From Panax quinquefolius (lineage: Eukaryota > Streptophyta > Magnoliopsida > Apiales > Araliaceae): a stretch of 64,000 nucleotides of DNA. Positions 32,291 through 43,401 of the stretch are shown piece after piece. Within the stretch, counting starts at the first letter, position 1, and every line of letters begins with the position of its first letter. The stretch covers positions 2,259,501 to 2,323,500 of the forward strand of contig CM035164.1 of assembly GCA_020205615.1 (NCBI GenBank), given 5' to 3'. The notes beneath the pieces were generated by a model, which worked only from the letters and a program-made list of their open reading frames with translations, was not told where the DNA came from and did not search any database. The position numbers and the translations under genes were made by a program.

Positions 32291-32869
32291 ATGGCTTCTC
32301 AAAATTCCAGCAAAGAGGTTCCCCTTTCTGTGACTCCCATCGCCTCCATTCCTTCTAGCCCAAGCCCTACCAAAGTGGTTTCGGGCGAAGAGGTTCCCTT
32401 TGCCACCTTCATGTTGCGAGGAGAGGCAGATTACTGGTGAGAATCTATAAAGCGTACTCAACTTGCCGCACTTAAGATGTCTTGGGAGAAGTTCCAAGAA
32501 CTGTTCAGCAAAAAGTACTTTCTCGAAAGTATTCGTCACATAAAGGAGGTAGAGTTCATCAAGATGGAGCAAAACAATATGACCGTGTCGCAGTACAAAG
32601 CTAAGTTTGTCGAGTTATCTCGGTTTACGTCCCACTTGGTTGATAATGAGGAGAGAATGACGCGGATTTTTGTAAGAGATTTGAAACTCGAGATACGTCA
32701 ATACCTAATATCTCACAAACTGTGTTTGTATTCAGATGTTGTAAATAGGGCTCAGTTATTGGAGCGCGATAACAAGTCAACCCAACCAAGAGAGAGCAGC
32801 CGACAAGATGATAATACCAGTGGTAGTAGTCATCATCGAAGCGGTGACAACAAACGAGGAGGAAATTAA
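32291..32869 (+). pseudogene. Host N-terminus fused in frame to gypsy gag
   Basis: ATG 32291 opens a frame whose first 32 codons (MASQNSSKEVPLSVTPIA..., Ser/Pro-rich) are unlike any gag here. At about 32388 it runs in the same frame into gag capsid sequence (VPFATFMLRGEADYW). One TGA at 32438-32440 replaces a Trp codon. The same frame then continues without interruption through KFQELFSKKYFLESIRH, RQYLISHKLCLYSDVV and the basic linker to a TAA at about 32867 (Gln in sister copies): 193 codons with a single internal stop. A longer upstream start at 32186 is possible, but it lies inside the leader. The source gene is unknown; the fusion could be a recombination scar or a former expressed chimera. 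Confidence 0.65.
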
Positions 32870-34011
32870 TATGCTAGACATGGTAACCACTTCGGTGGTA
32901 ATCCTGGCCAAGACAATAAGAGTGGAAATTTCAAGAAGATGAAATTCAATAATGATGGAAAGACGTCAGTACCAGCACCTGTTGTTAAAGAAGAAGAACG
33001 ATCACCGATCGTATGCTACAAATGTGGAGGGAAGGGACACATCAGCCCAAACTATACCTAGCAGTCCAAAACATGTTACAATTATGGAAGAGAAGGTCAC
33101 CTAGCTCGATTTTGTCGTACAGTAAAGCCAAGTCCAGCTGGGATGGAGGCACCAAATGCCATCCCAAAAAAGTTAAAACCGGTAGTTCAAGGGAGAACAT
33201 TTTTTGTGACCTCTCAAAAAGCAAGGAACCCAAACGAGGTTATCACGGGCAAGCTAATCATAAACTCTTGTGAAGTCTATACCTTATTTGATATCGGTTC
33301 TACCCATTCTTTTATCTCTCCTACTTGTGCTCAACGTTTAAATTTAACTCTGGAGAAATTAGACTCTGACTTATCTGTTGAAACTCCGTTAGGAGAAACC
33401 TTCATTACATCCACTTTTTATAAGTCTTGTTTGATTCAAATCGGCAACCACACGTTACTTGTCGATCTTATTTCTTTGAAAATACTTGCATTTGATTTGA
33501 TTTTAAGGATTGATTGGTTAATCACTCATCATGTAAAAATTGATTATTTTCCTAAGGTTGTTAGCTTTCATATTCCTAACCAACCTATTATGTGAATTTA
33601 AGCAACCAAACCACTAAAGTCAATCACTGTTATATCAAACCATAAAGCTATTTGTTTATATAAAAATAGATGTCAAGCTTTCTTAGCCCATGTCACGGAT
33701 TTACACAAAAATACGTCAGTTTTGAATGATATTTCTATTGTTAATAAATTTCCTGACGTATTCCCTGAAGAACTTCCTAGCCTACCCTCAGAGCGAGAAA
33801 TCGAATTTTGTATCGACCTTGAACCCGATACAAAACCCATTTCCAAATCCACATATCAAATGGCTCCTATTGAACTTCAGGAGTTAAAGAACCAATTACA
33901 GGAATTATTAGACATCGGTTTCATTCGTCCTAGTACGTCTTGGGGTGCTTATGTTCTATTCATAAAGAAGAAAGATGGGATTATGCGACTTTGTATTGAC
34001 TATCGGGAATT
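32870..34011 (+). pseudogene. Gypsy gag/pol fragment of the chimera
   Basis: Continues the Tekay-like sequence: two knuckles (about 33013-33112), both damaged (first knuckle's last Cys is Tyr; second is CYNYGREGH). The protease region (33143-33595) has LFDIGSTHSF, in which the catalytic Asp-Thr-Gly has become Asp-Ile-Gly. The RT N-terminus (33722-34010) reads to MRLCIDYRE. It stops abruptly inside RT, where copia sequence begins. No gypsy LTR is present on either side of this fragment. Confidence 0.82.
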
Positions 34012-35252
34012 CTTGATAGATCTACATGAGAATTCTTGAAGGATTAAAAGTGGTTGAATCACAAAAACCATGCCACATATATTCAATCAAGTTGCAACAC
34101 TTATTATATGGGTTTAAACAGTCCGATCGTATGTGGAATAATCGACTTAGTGTTTATTTAATAAAAGACAGGTATACAAATAATCTAGTATGCCCACGCA
34201 TTTTTTTTAAGAAAATATAAAGTGGATTTACCATCATTGTTATATATGTGGATGATTTAAATCTTATAGGTACTCCTGAAAAACTCACAAGAACGGCTAC
34301 TTATTTAAATGATAAATTTGAAATGAAAGATCTTCGAAAGAAAAAATTCTGTTTGGGAATACAACTGAAGCATTTAGCATCTGAAATTTTTGTTCATCAA
34401 TCCACATATACTCAAAAGATTCTCAGTCATTTTCATACGGATAAAGCTCACCCTTTGACTACCTCAATGGTTGTTCGATCTCAAGAAGTTGATAAAGATC
34501 CATTTCGACCTCTAGAAAGTGGGAAAGAAGTTCTTATACCTGAAGTTTCATACCTAAGTGCAATAGGTGCTCTTATGTATCTTACAAACTGTACACGACC
34601 TGATATTACTTTTGTTGTCAACTTGTTGGCAAGATAAAGTTCTTCTTCGACTAAGAGGCATTTGGATTAGATCAAACACATTTTGAGATAACTCCGTGAA
34701 AATATAGATTTTGGATTATTTTATATAAGGGATTCAACGTCGAGATTTGTTGGATATGCTGATGCAGGATATTTATCCGATCTACATAATGGTAGATCAA
34801 AAATAGGTTATATATTTACATATTGTGACACAGCTATATCATGGAAATCCAAAAAACACATCATGAAAGCTACATCTACAAATCCCTTGGAGATTCTCGT
34901 AATAAGTAGAAAGTTTGTTTGGTTGATGTCAATTATTCAGTATATTCAAGAGTCTGCGGATTACCATCAATTAAAGATAATCCTACAATTATGTATGAGG
35001 ATAACGTTGTATGCATTGCTCAACTTAGAGGAGGGTACATCAAGGGAGATAAAACAACACATTTCACCTAAATTCTTCTGCACACACGCGCTACAAAAGA
35101 AGGGTGATATAGATGTGCATCAAATTCAATCATGTGATAATTTAGCCAACTTATTCATAAAGTCACTACGAAATGTAATGTTTACAAAACTTTGGAATAA
35201 GATCAGAATGCGTCGACTGAAAGAGTTATCACAACATTTCATCAAAGAATAA
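34012..35252 (+). pseudogene. Ty1/copia RT-RNase H fragment
   Basis: Copia-type RT from its middle onward: IYMRILEGLKV, then LYGFKQSDRMWNNRLS, and the active-site YVDD at 34245-34256. A 129-codon open stretch follows (34248-34637) with LNLIGTPEKL, STYTQKILSHF, PYLSAIGALMYLTNCTRPD (seen with S for P) and VNLLAR. RNase H follows at about 34740-35240 (GYADAGYLSDLHNGRSKIGY, then SWKSKKHIMKAT), ending RRLKELSQ. Several stops interrupt it. Gag, protease, integrase and the 5' LTR of this element are absent. Confidence 0.87.
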
Positions 35253-35360
35253 TGAATTCTTTTTGAGGGAGAGATATGTACTCTTTTCCCTTCGCTAAGT
35301 TTTTTTCCACTGAGTTTTTTTAGTAAGCTTTTTAATGAGACATAATCTTTTATTTTAGAA

Positions 35361-35373
35361 AATCAAAGGGAAG
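35361..35373 (+). other. Polypurine tract of the copia fragment
   Basis: AATCAAAGGGAAG directly before TGTTATAATATTATG, in the right place for a copia 3' LTR. Confidence 0.7.
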
Positions 35374-35581
35374 TGTTATAATATTATGATTTTCTAAAGT
35401 CATAAGCTACATACGAACTAGACCATTGATCTAGTATTTTTTGTGTAGATCTTGGTTGGATATGTTCCCTTTTTCTTTACCTATAAAAAGTAAAGTTCTT
35501 TAATGAAAGAATACACACAAATCAGTGAAATTTCATAATACTTCTATCTTGTAATTTTATTACTTTTTTAGTTCTATAACA
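35374..35581 (+). repeat. Short Ty1/copia 3' LTR (208 bp)
   Basis: Starts TGTTATA and ends TATAACA, a perfect 7-bp inverted terminus. Contains a TATA box (CTATAAAAAG, 35481-35490) and TTGTAATTTTATTAC near the end. The following GAAAT (35582-35586) should be the right target duplication; no left partner is visible because the 5' half is missing. Confidence 0.75.
35481..35490 (+). promoter_or_regulatory. TATA box in the copia LTR
   Basis: CTATAAAAAG about 107 bases from the LTR start. Confidence 0.55.
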
Positions 35582-35889
35582 GAAATTAATTCAAGTCCTT
35601 GTCAAAGAAGTTTCCTTATTGAGATGTGAAGGCTATGAAGGTCATTATTAGGTTTGTTAAACATGTTATCAGTTTAGCGCAGTGGCTTAATATGATTATT
35701 TGTCCCACATTAATTGTATTAATTTAACTTTTAAACTAATAAATCATATTAATTTTTAAATAAACAAATATAGTATGACCATAACAATATATATGGGCTT
35801 GCACGGGTATATAAGTTATATACAGGGGTGGATCCAGACCGATAGTTCAGTGGGGTCAAACTCAGAAAAAAAAATTCTTACGAATAAAG
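35582..35889. other. Non-LTR flank, unassigned
   Basis: AT-rich sequence with no coding frame. Its last part (about 35823-35868, CAGGGGTGGATCCAGACC ... CAGTGGGGTCAAA) resembles the end of a common plant repeat whose other end could be at 54480-54548. Nothing else is recognised. Confidence 0.5.
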
Positions 35890-36489
35890 TAAAATCTTTT
35901 AAATAAAATATAATATATTCTATTTATAATCTAATAAAACGAATAACTTTATAAAAGATTTTACTATGCAAAACACTATACGAACATTATCGCACACTAC
36001 TATAAATAGAATATAATATATTCTATTTATAGAATAACTTTATAAAAGTATTCATTTTATATAAAAGATTTTCTCGTATTATTACATTAATAATACCAAC
36101 AAAACCGAGTGACTTATTACGTAAGCATCAATAATTAATATCGTAAGGCTACTATGCAACTACGCCAGACATCTTGCATTTCTTTTAACACCGGGTGTTT
36201 CAACAGCTTAACGGTAAAACTTCTGTCGTTATTTTCATAAAGTATTTTTGTCGCTTTTCTCAATCCGATAATAATTCCGTTAGGGTCCACCAATGATTGT
36301 CTTGGTTATGCGAATATTCCTGTTAAAACGAATATTCCCCACCAATCGAATATTATATAACAACTTGCGTACTTTGCAAAATTTATAAATATTACCCACA
36401 ACTATAACATTATATCAATTTTACTCCATAATATTCAAAAATAATATTTATAGAAAATTCATCTTTATTCAAAAAGTTGGGGTTTTACA
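35890..36489 (-). repeat. 3' LTR of element E, U3 part only
   Basis: Matches 53699-54297 and ends AAAAGTTGGGGTTTTACA next to the purine tract (minus strand, 36490-36503). R and U5 are missing on the left. Confidence 0.85.
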
Positions 36490-38560
36490 ACCTTCCCTTC
36501 TTATGAAATTTCGCCCTCGAAATTAGGGTACGTACCTGATATATCGAAGAGGTAAGGATACCTTGATTTCATTTCAGATTCTAACTCCCAAGTCATTTCC
36601 TCAACATCGTGGTTTCTCCACAAAACTTTGACTTGAGGTATAACGTTGGAGCGTAGAATATGTTCCTTCTTATCCAAGATTTGAACAGGAACCTCTTCAT
36701 ACGTCAAATCTTCCGCTATTTCGTCCGGTTCTAACTCAATAATGTAGTTTGGGTCTTCCACATATTTACGTAACACGGATATGTGAAAAACGTTATGAAC
36801 ACGAGACATACTTAGCGGTAAAGCGAGTCTATAGGCCACAGTTTCTACTCGATCGAGGATTAAATATGGGCCGATGAATCGAGGATTGAGCTTTCCTCTC
36901 TTTCAACAGTTCAAGCCAACGTCGTTGTCGCATGTTGAGTTCTTTTTGAGTGAAGAAATATTTGAGGCTTTTATGATCCGTAAAGATCTCCACTTTCTCC
37001 CCATACAAGTAATGCCTCCAAATTTTAAGTCAGAAAGACAAATACCGCTTGAACTCTAGATCATGAGTAGGATAATTCCTCTCATATTCTTTGAGTTGTC
37101 ATGAGGCATAAACTATGACTTTTCCATGTTGCATAAGAACACATCCCAACCCTTTGCTCGAGCATCACAGAGATGACAAATCCTGCGAGCGGATGGTATT
37201 GTCGAGCAGTCTTTGAAATAAGTCTCCTCTTGAGTTCTTGAAAACTCTTCTCACATTCTTCGCTCCAACCGAACTTTGTATCTTTCCGAGTCAGCTGAGT
37301 TAGTATAGCTTCAATCTTTGCTGGGTCAACAGATATTCCATGACTTGATACCACGTGCCCAAGGAATGCTACTTCTTCAAGCCAGAACTCGCATTTCTTC
37401 AACTTGGCATAAAGCTTATATTCACGAAGCTTTTGGAGTGTCATCCTCAAGTGTTGCTCATGATCTTTACGGGTTTTGGAATATATGAGGATGTCATCAA
37501 TAAAGAAGACCACAAAGTGATCCAAATATTCCTTGAATTCTCGGTTCATCATATCCATGAAGGCAGCAGGAGCATTAGTCAATCCAAAGGACATGACTAG
37601 GAATTCATAATGCCCGTACCGAGTTCCAAAAGCCGTCTTTGGAATGTCATCAGTTCTAATCTTCAATTGGTGATATCCGGAACGAAGATCAATCTTTGAA
37701 AAGAATTTGGCTCCTTACAACTAGTCAAATATGTCATCAATACGTGGCAATGGGTACCTATTTTTTATGGTGACATGATTCAACTCCCGATAATCAATAC
37801 AAAGTCACATACTCCCATCTTTCTTTTTCACGAATAGAACAGGAGCACCCCAAGGAGAAGTACTAGGACGAATGAAACCGATGTCTAACAATTCTTGTAG
37901 TTGGGTCTTTAATTCCTGAAGTTCAATAGGTGCCCTTCGATATGGGGCTTTGGAAATAGGTTTTGTACCAGGTTCAAGGTCGATACAAAATTCAATTTCA
38001 CGCTATGGGGGTAGGCCAGGAAGTTCTTCAGGGAATACGTCAGGAAATTCACTAACAATAGAAATATCATTCAAAACTGACGTATTTTTGTTTAGATCCG
38101 TGACATGAGCGAAGAAAGCTTGACATCCGTTTTTCAATAAACGAATAGCTTTATGGCTTGAGATGACAATGATTGATTTTAATGGTTTGGTGGCTTGAAT
38201 TCGCATAACAGATTGGTTAGGAATATGAAAGCTAACACTCTTACGAAAAACAATCAATTTTTGCATGATGAGTAGTTAACCAATCAATCCCTAGAATTAC
38301 GTCAAATGCAAGTATTTTTAATGAAATAAGATCGACAGGTAATGTGAGGGTACCGATTTGAATCAAACAAGACTTATAAATAGTGGATGTAATAAAGGTT
38401 TCTCCCAACGGAGTTTCTACAGATAAGTCAAAGTATAATTTCTCCGGAGTCAAATTTAATCGTTGAAATAAAAGTAGGAGAAATAAAAGAATGGGTAGAA
38501 CCTAGGTATCAAATAAGGTATAGACTTCGCTAGAGTTTATGATAAGCTTACATTGTGATG
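36490..38560 (-). pseudogene. pol: Pol of element E, broken; integrase core deleted
   Basis: On the minus strand, the integrase C-terminus with chromodomain-like tail forms a 112-codon open stretch (36501-36839: VHNVFHISVLRKYVEDP, VKVLWRNHDVEEMTWELES). At about 36896 it jumps straight to the RNase H C-terminus ([15 protein letters not shown] sequence), so the whole integrase core and HHCC finger are missing. RNase H lies at 36900-37210. RT is a 194-codon open stretch (37082-37666) with [15 protein letters not shown] and [11 protein letters not shown], followed by a small deletion in the thumb near 37300. The protease region (38003-38560) is split by a frameshift at about 38250; its DTG lies near 38500 with an insertion beside it. 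Confidence 0.86.
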
Positions 38561-38800
38561 ACCTCATCCGGGTTCCTTGCTTCTGGGAGGTCACAACAAA
38601 CGCTTCTTCCTTGTCTTCTACCAGCTTTGACTTTTCTGGGAGGGCCTTTGGTGCCTCCATCCTAGCTGAACTTGTCTTCAGTGAAAGACAAAATCGGGCT
38701 AAGTTACCTTCTCTTCCACAATTATAACATGTTTTGGACGGCATTGCGCAGTTTGGACTGATGTGTCCCTCCCTCCGCATTTGAAGCATATGATGGGTGG
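38561..38800 (-). pseudogene. Gag nucleocapsid part of element E
   Basis: Minus-strand knuckles: GHISPNC of the first and CYNCGREGNLARFC for the second. In the latter the zinc-binding His is Asn (codon 38703-38705), so it should not bind zinc normally. A frameshift separates the two from the capsid frame. Confidence 0.75.
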
Positions 38801-39792
38801 TCGTTCTCCTTCCTTAACAACAAAAAGTCTTTGACGTCTTTTCATCATTGTTGAATCTCCTCTTCTTGAAATGTCCATTCTTATTGCTTTGTTCGATTAC
38901 CACGAAGTGGTTACCATTTCTAGCCTGTTTATTACCTCCACGCTTATTGTCACCCGCTTTGATGATCGCTTCTCCACGGTATTATCATTTTGCATAGGCT
39001 ATTTTCTCTTGGTTGTAGTTGACTTGACTCGTTATCGCGCTCCACTGACTAAGCCCTAGTTACAACATCTGAATACAAACACAGTTTATGAGAAATAAGA
39101 TATTGACGTATATCCAGCTTCAAACCTCTTAAAAATATCTGCGTCATTCTCTCTTCATTATCAACTAAGTGGGACGCAAACCGAGATAACTCGGCAAACT
39201 TGGCTTCGTACTGTGACACGGTCTTGTTATTCTGCTCCAGCTTGATAAACTCTACCTCTTTCTTATAACGAATACTTTCGGGTAAGTACTTGTCATTGAA
39301 TAGTTCTTGGAACTTCTCCCAAGATATCTTTAGTGCGGTAGGTTGAGTACGTTTTACAGATTCCCACCAGTAATCTGCCTCTTCACGCAACATGAAGGTG
39401 GAAAATGGCACCTTTTGCTCCTCGAAGCACCCCAAGACATCAAATATCTTGGTGATCTGCTTTATCCTTGCTTCCGCCTTAAGTGGTTTTGGCTCTCCAA
39501 TAAATTTCGGTGGTCCCAGCTCCTTGAACTGTTTAGCGGTGACCGTCCTAGAGTTTCCAGTGTTTCCACCTACATTTTGGACAGGAGCCGCTCTTGCCTG
39601 ATGTTGCATGAATTGCATAAAGCCTCTGAACATTCCATCGTTCGTCATCTGATCAGTGTTGTTGTTTGCCTGAGGATTGTCGCCTTCTTGATGCACATTA
39701 TCCTGATTATTGATCTGTGGAGACTCAACGGTCTCCTGTGCTCCATTGCTATTCTCAACATTCTCGGATGTTATTTTCAGATACTGCCACAA
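38801..39792 (-). pseudogene. gag: Gag capsid of element E (247-codon open stretch)
   Basis: The longest uninterrupted gag frame in the window runs from ATG 39792 to a TAG at 39049-39051. It covers the N-terminus (NDGMFRGFMQFMQHQARA), KQFKELGPPKFIGEPKPLKAE, FSTFMLREEADYWWESV, KFQELFNDKYLPESIR and HKLCLYSDVV. The canonical M of M-T-S-E-N-V-E is Ile here (KITSENVE), leaving only the upstream ATG. The stop falls at a Gln codon of the sister copies, just before the basic linker; the remaining 250 bases to the knuckles are frameshifted. Confidence 0.85.
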
Positions 39793-39941
39793 AACAAGGG
39801 TTAATTAACATATAACATATTATCCTTATACTCTGACCGACCAATTAAATACCAAATAAACTTAGGTAGGTCATACTAGCGAAGGAATTCTCCGTCTCTC
39901 CCCTCCTAGTTCTAGTCTCACATCTTAGCCAGGGATCATAT

Positions 39942-39960
39942 CCCTAAGCTTTGATACCAA
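39942..39960 (-). other. Primer-binding site of element E
   Basis: CCCTAAGCTTTGATACCAA on +, the reverse complement of TTGGTATCAAAGCTTAGGG, one base from the LTR start at 39962. Confidence 0.85.
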
Positions 39961-39961
39961 C

Positions 39962-40788
39962 TGTGATGCCCCCAAAATTAGGTATACATCACCCATCTTG
40001 AGTCGCCAGATACATGGTACAGAATTCAAATACAATTTAATAATATAACTGTCGTGTACAATACGACTAAACATAAATTGTGAGTTTGAATACAAATTGT
40101 CTACTAGAGAGTATACAAACTCAAAGGGAGTCCTCATTACAATTATTATCACACTATTTCACAAAATAGTGAGGACTACTAATGCACCATCTAGGACCAT
40201 CACTCCGTTCTCCGACTCATTCCAAATTTATATTCTCATTTCACAGAGAGCAAAGATGAAAGAAAGGGTGAGCTCAACTAGTCCAGTAAGAAATATTATG
40301 ACTAAGATAATGCAGAACAAATTATCATTAGTCTTAAACAATGTTAAACTGATATAATATAACAAACATCACGTTTAACTGTAGCGGGACAAGCAATCCA
40401 TTAAAAGAGTCAAGTAGAGAATAAAATCTACTATCTTTTATGATTTAAAAGGTTTTTCATCACTTTTATCACTGGGACTCAGCTTAATAAATAATCCACA
40501 TCATCGAATCAATCCTGCACTACGGCCAAGGATATTCTTTAGTATCACGACCACAATTATCCATGCACTACGGACCAAGAATATTTGTGTATTCATTAAT
40601 GGTCATGATCATGCCAACAACTATCCATCAATGCACTACGGGCCATTGAGGACTTTTTCCACATCATTTGTAACATTACTACCATGATTACAATCGAATA
40701 ATCCTCGGTCATAATCATACCAAGTCCATCTACGCACTACAGCCCACAGATGACTTTCAAAAAATATAAATATCGGGATGATGACAAT
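39962..40788 (-). repeat. 5' LTR of element E, first piece (U5)
   Basis: TGTGATGCCCCCAAAATTAGG marks the LTR terminus on + (given here as TGTGATGCCCCC). Includes the TGCACTACGG.CCA array. It stops at GATGACAAT where an antisense LTR is inserted; its last five bases, ACAAT, are the target duplication. Confidence 0.88.
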
Positions 40789-41463
40789 TGTAAGACCCAG
40801 CTTTTATAAATAAAGATGAATTTTCTATAAATATTATTTTTGAATATTATGGAATAAAATTTGATATAATGTTATAGTTGTGGGTAATATTTATAAATTT
40901 TGCAAAGTAAGCAAGTTGTTATAAAATATTTAGTTTGGTGGGGAATATTCTTTTTGTTTGGGGAATAGTCGTATCGACAAATTTCAATCATTAGTGGACC
41001 CCATAATCGGAAGTATTGTCGTAGTTAGAAAACCACAAAATTATCTTTCTATAAAAAATAACGGCGGAGGTGTTACTGAGTTAAAACTATTGAACTACAC
41101 GGTGGTAAAAGTACGATGTCTGGCGTGGTTGCGTAGTAGCACTCAGTATTAATTATTGATGCTTACGTGAGAAGTCACTTAGCTATACTCAATTATTGCT
41201 ACGATAATTCTTTGCATCATATCTCTTATATTATTGATTCAATTATTGTCACAAGATAATCAGTATAATATGTTATATTATTAATTGAGACGACAAGTTA
41301 TAAATGATTAATAATTGTTGAAAGATTAAAAATGTGTTGATTAAAAATAAAATGATTTGTGGTAATATTTATTCAATCCTCGATGTATATAAAGAGTCTC
41401 ATTATGAGACGTTTGGGGTAAGTTTGATTATTTTATGGGGGCCCATATGTCATCATCTAAGAG

Positions 41464-41690
41464 TCAATAGTAATTACCTTTGTGAATAGTAATTACCTTC
41501 GTCAATAGTAATTACCTTCGTCAATAGTAATTACCTTCGTTAATAGTATTTACCTTCGTCAATAGTAATTACCTTCTTCAATAGTATTTACCTTCGTCAA
41601 TAGTAATTACCCTTCGCAAATAGTAGTTGTTCCTTCAATATTACCAAGAGTTAACTCGCCTTCTTGATTGTTCCAAAGGTTAATTACCCC
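41464..41690 (+). repeat. 19-bp tandem repeat in the solo LTR
   Basis: About nine units of TCAATAGTAATTACCTTCG, starting for example at 41483, 41502 and 41521, with a degenerating tail. It occupies the same slot upstream of the TATA box as the (TA)n tracts of element A. Confidence 0.92.
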
Positions 41691-41772
41691 TTCATGAAAT
41701 AGTAGTTGTCTCTTCATATTACCAAGAGTCATTTTGACCCTTCGTTAAGACCAAGAGCCACCCTCGGTTTTT

Positions 41773-41782
41773 CTATAAATAG
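41773..41782 (+). promoter_or_regulatory. TATA box of the antisense solo LTR
   Basis: CTATAAATAG followed by AAAGTTCATTCC and a TAGAGAGAAACTATAG leader. It is preserved, so the solo LTR could still drive transcription to the right. Confidence 0.7.
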
Positions 41783-41999
41783 AAAGTTCATTCCTTCATT
41801 ATTTCTTACGAATTCATTGAAACTCTGTAGAGAGAAACTATAGAGAAAAGAAGAAAAGTATTCTCGCTACTTCACTTTTCCAATATTCAGTTCTTCTAAG
41901 GTAGGGAATATTATTTGTTGTACTTCGTAAGGGGTGTTATTCTTTCTTATTCATGAAGAGAATTTGTTATTCCATTGCTTATTATTACATTGGAATAAC

Positions 42000-42330
42000 T
42001 TTTGTATACGCTGCTAATTACCTATACTTGGTGACATTCTTCTATTATTACATTTGGAACATCCTCATGCATGTGTTTTACACCGACTGGTTCCGCCTTT
42101 ATTATTATTACATTGGAACATCACATGCATGTGTTTTACACCTGACTGGTTTCGCTCTTTATTATTATTACATTGGAACATCACATGCATGTGTTTTTAC
42201 ACCGACTGGTTCCGTCTTTATTATTATTACATTGGAACATCCATGCATGCGTTTCTGGCACCGACCCAGTTCCGTTATTTATTACTCTGTTGGAATAACT
42301 CATGCGCGCGGTCTATCGCATGCATGGTGA
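42000..42330 (+). repeat. Roughly 60-bp repeats with CATGCATG in the solo LTR
   Basis: Four to five units of ACATTGGAACATCACATGCA followed by TGTGTTTTACACC and GACTGGTTCCG. Each of the main units contains CATGCATG, a motif of the RY class. It is the counterpart of 6490-6830 in A. Confidence 0.9.
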
Positions 42331-43401
42331 TTTCTTTTGTTATTCCATTCTTTATTATACCCAAATGGTTAAAACTTTGACTTATACTCCATGAAATTAG
42401 TAGAATATCCTTGATATTTGCGCTTCATCCAATATCTTTTCATGGAAATATTCTTCCGATCATTCTTGAATTTTACTCTACAAAAAAAAGATTATCGTGT
42501 TGACAATTTGGGCGTTAATAATTCTGGATAAAATAATTCTTGAACTTGTTTTATTGAATTCTTATATCATTGTCATCATCCTCATGTTTATATTATGTTG
42601 AAAGTCATCTCATGGCACATAGTGCATAGATGGACTTGGTATGATTATGACCAGAGAGACTATTCTTGTAATCATGGCCGTAATGTTACAAATGATGTGA
42701 TAAAAATCCTCGATTGGTAGTAGTGCATTGATGGACGATTGTTGGCATGATCATGACCATTAATGAATACATAACTATTCTTGGCCCGTAGTGCATAAAT
42801 AATTGTGGTCGTGATACTAAAGAATATCCTTGTCAGTAGTAGTGCGGGGTGATTCGATGATGTGGAATATTTATTAAATCGAGTCTCAAATTATAACAAA
42901 TGATGAAAAACCTTTTAAATCATAAAAGATAGTAGATTTTATTTTCTACTTGACTCTTTTAATGGATTCTTTGGTTCATTGTGTAGTTAAACTTGATGTT
43001 CATTATATTTTATCGCTTTAACATCTGTTGTAAAGCTAATGATAATTTATTACGCATTATCTTAGTCATAATATTTCTTCTTGAGCTAGTTGAGCTCACC
43101 CTTTCTTTCAACTGCTCTCTTGAAATGAGAATATAGTTTGGACGAGTCGGGGAGCGGAGTAATGGTCCGGAGGATAGCATTAGTAGTCCTCACTATTCGT
43201 GAAATAGTGTGATAATAATTGTAATGAGGACTCCTTTTGAGTTTGTATAATATCTAGTAGACAATATTTGTATTCAAACTCACGGTTTATGTCGTATTGT
43301 ACACGACAGTTATATTAGTAAGTTGTATTTAAATTCTGTACCATGTATCTGACTACCCAAGATGGGTGATGTATACCTAATTTTGGGGGCGTCACAATAA
43401 T

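Larger units (their letters stand above)
40789..43396 (+). mobile_element. Tekay-like solo LTR inside E's LTR, antisense to it (2608 bp)
   Basis: Full-length LTR on the + strand, TGTAAGACCCAGC ... GGGGGCGTCACA, with no internal region. Flanks are ACAAT (40784-40788) and ATAAT (43397-43401), a 5-bp duplication with one change. After removal, the E LTR reads GATGACAATGATATAAG, as it does intact near 45000 and 49760. It formed by insertion and later LTR-LTR recombination. Contents: a 19-bp repeat array (41464-41690), TATA box (41773-41782), 60-bp repeats with CATGCATG (42000-42330) and the U5 TAGTGCA array (42600-42860). Confidence 0.92.

Noticed and set aside
39343..39804. 153-codon plus-strand open frame
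   Set aside because: It is the antisense shadow of the well-conserved E gag frame; the same happens at 60374-60655 opposite G gag.
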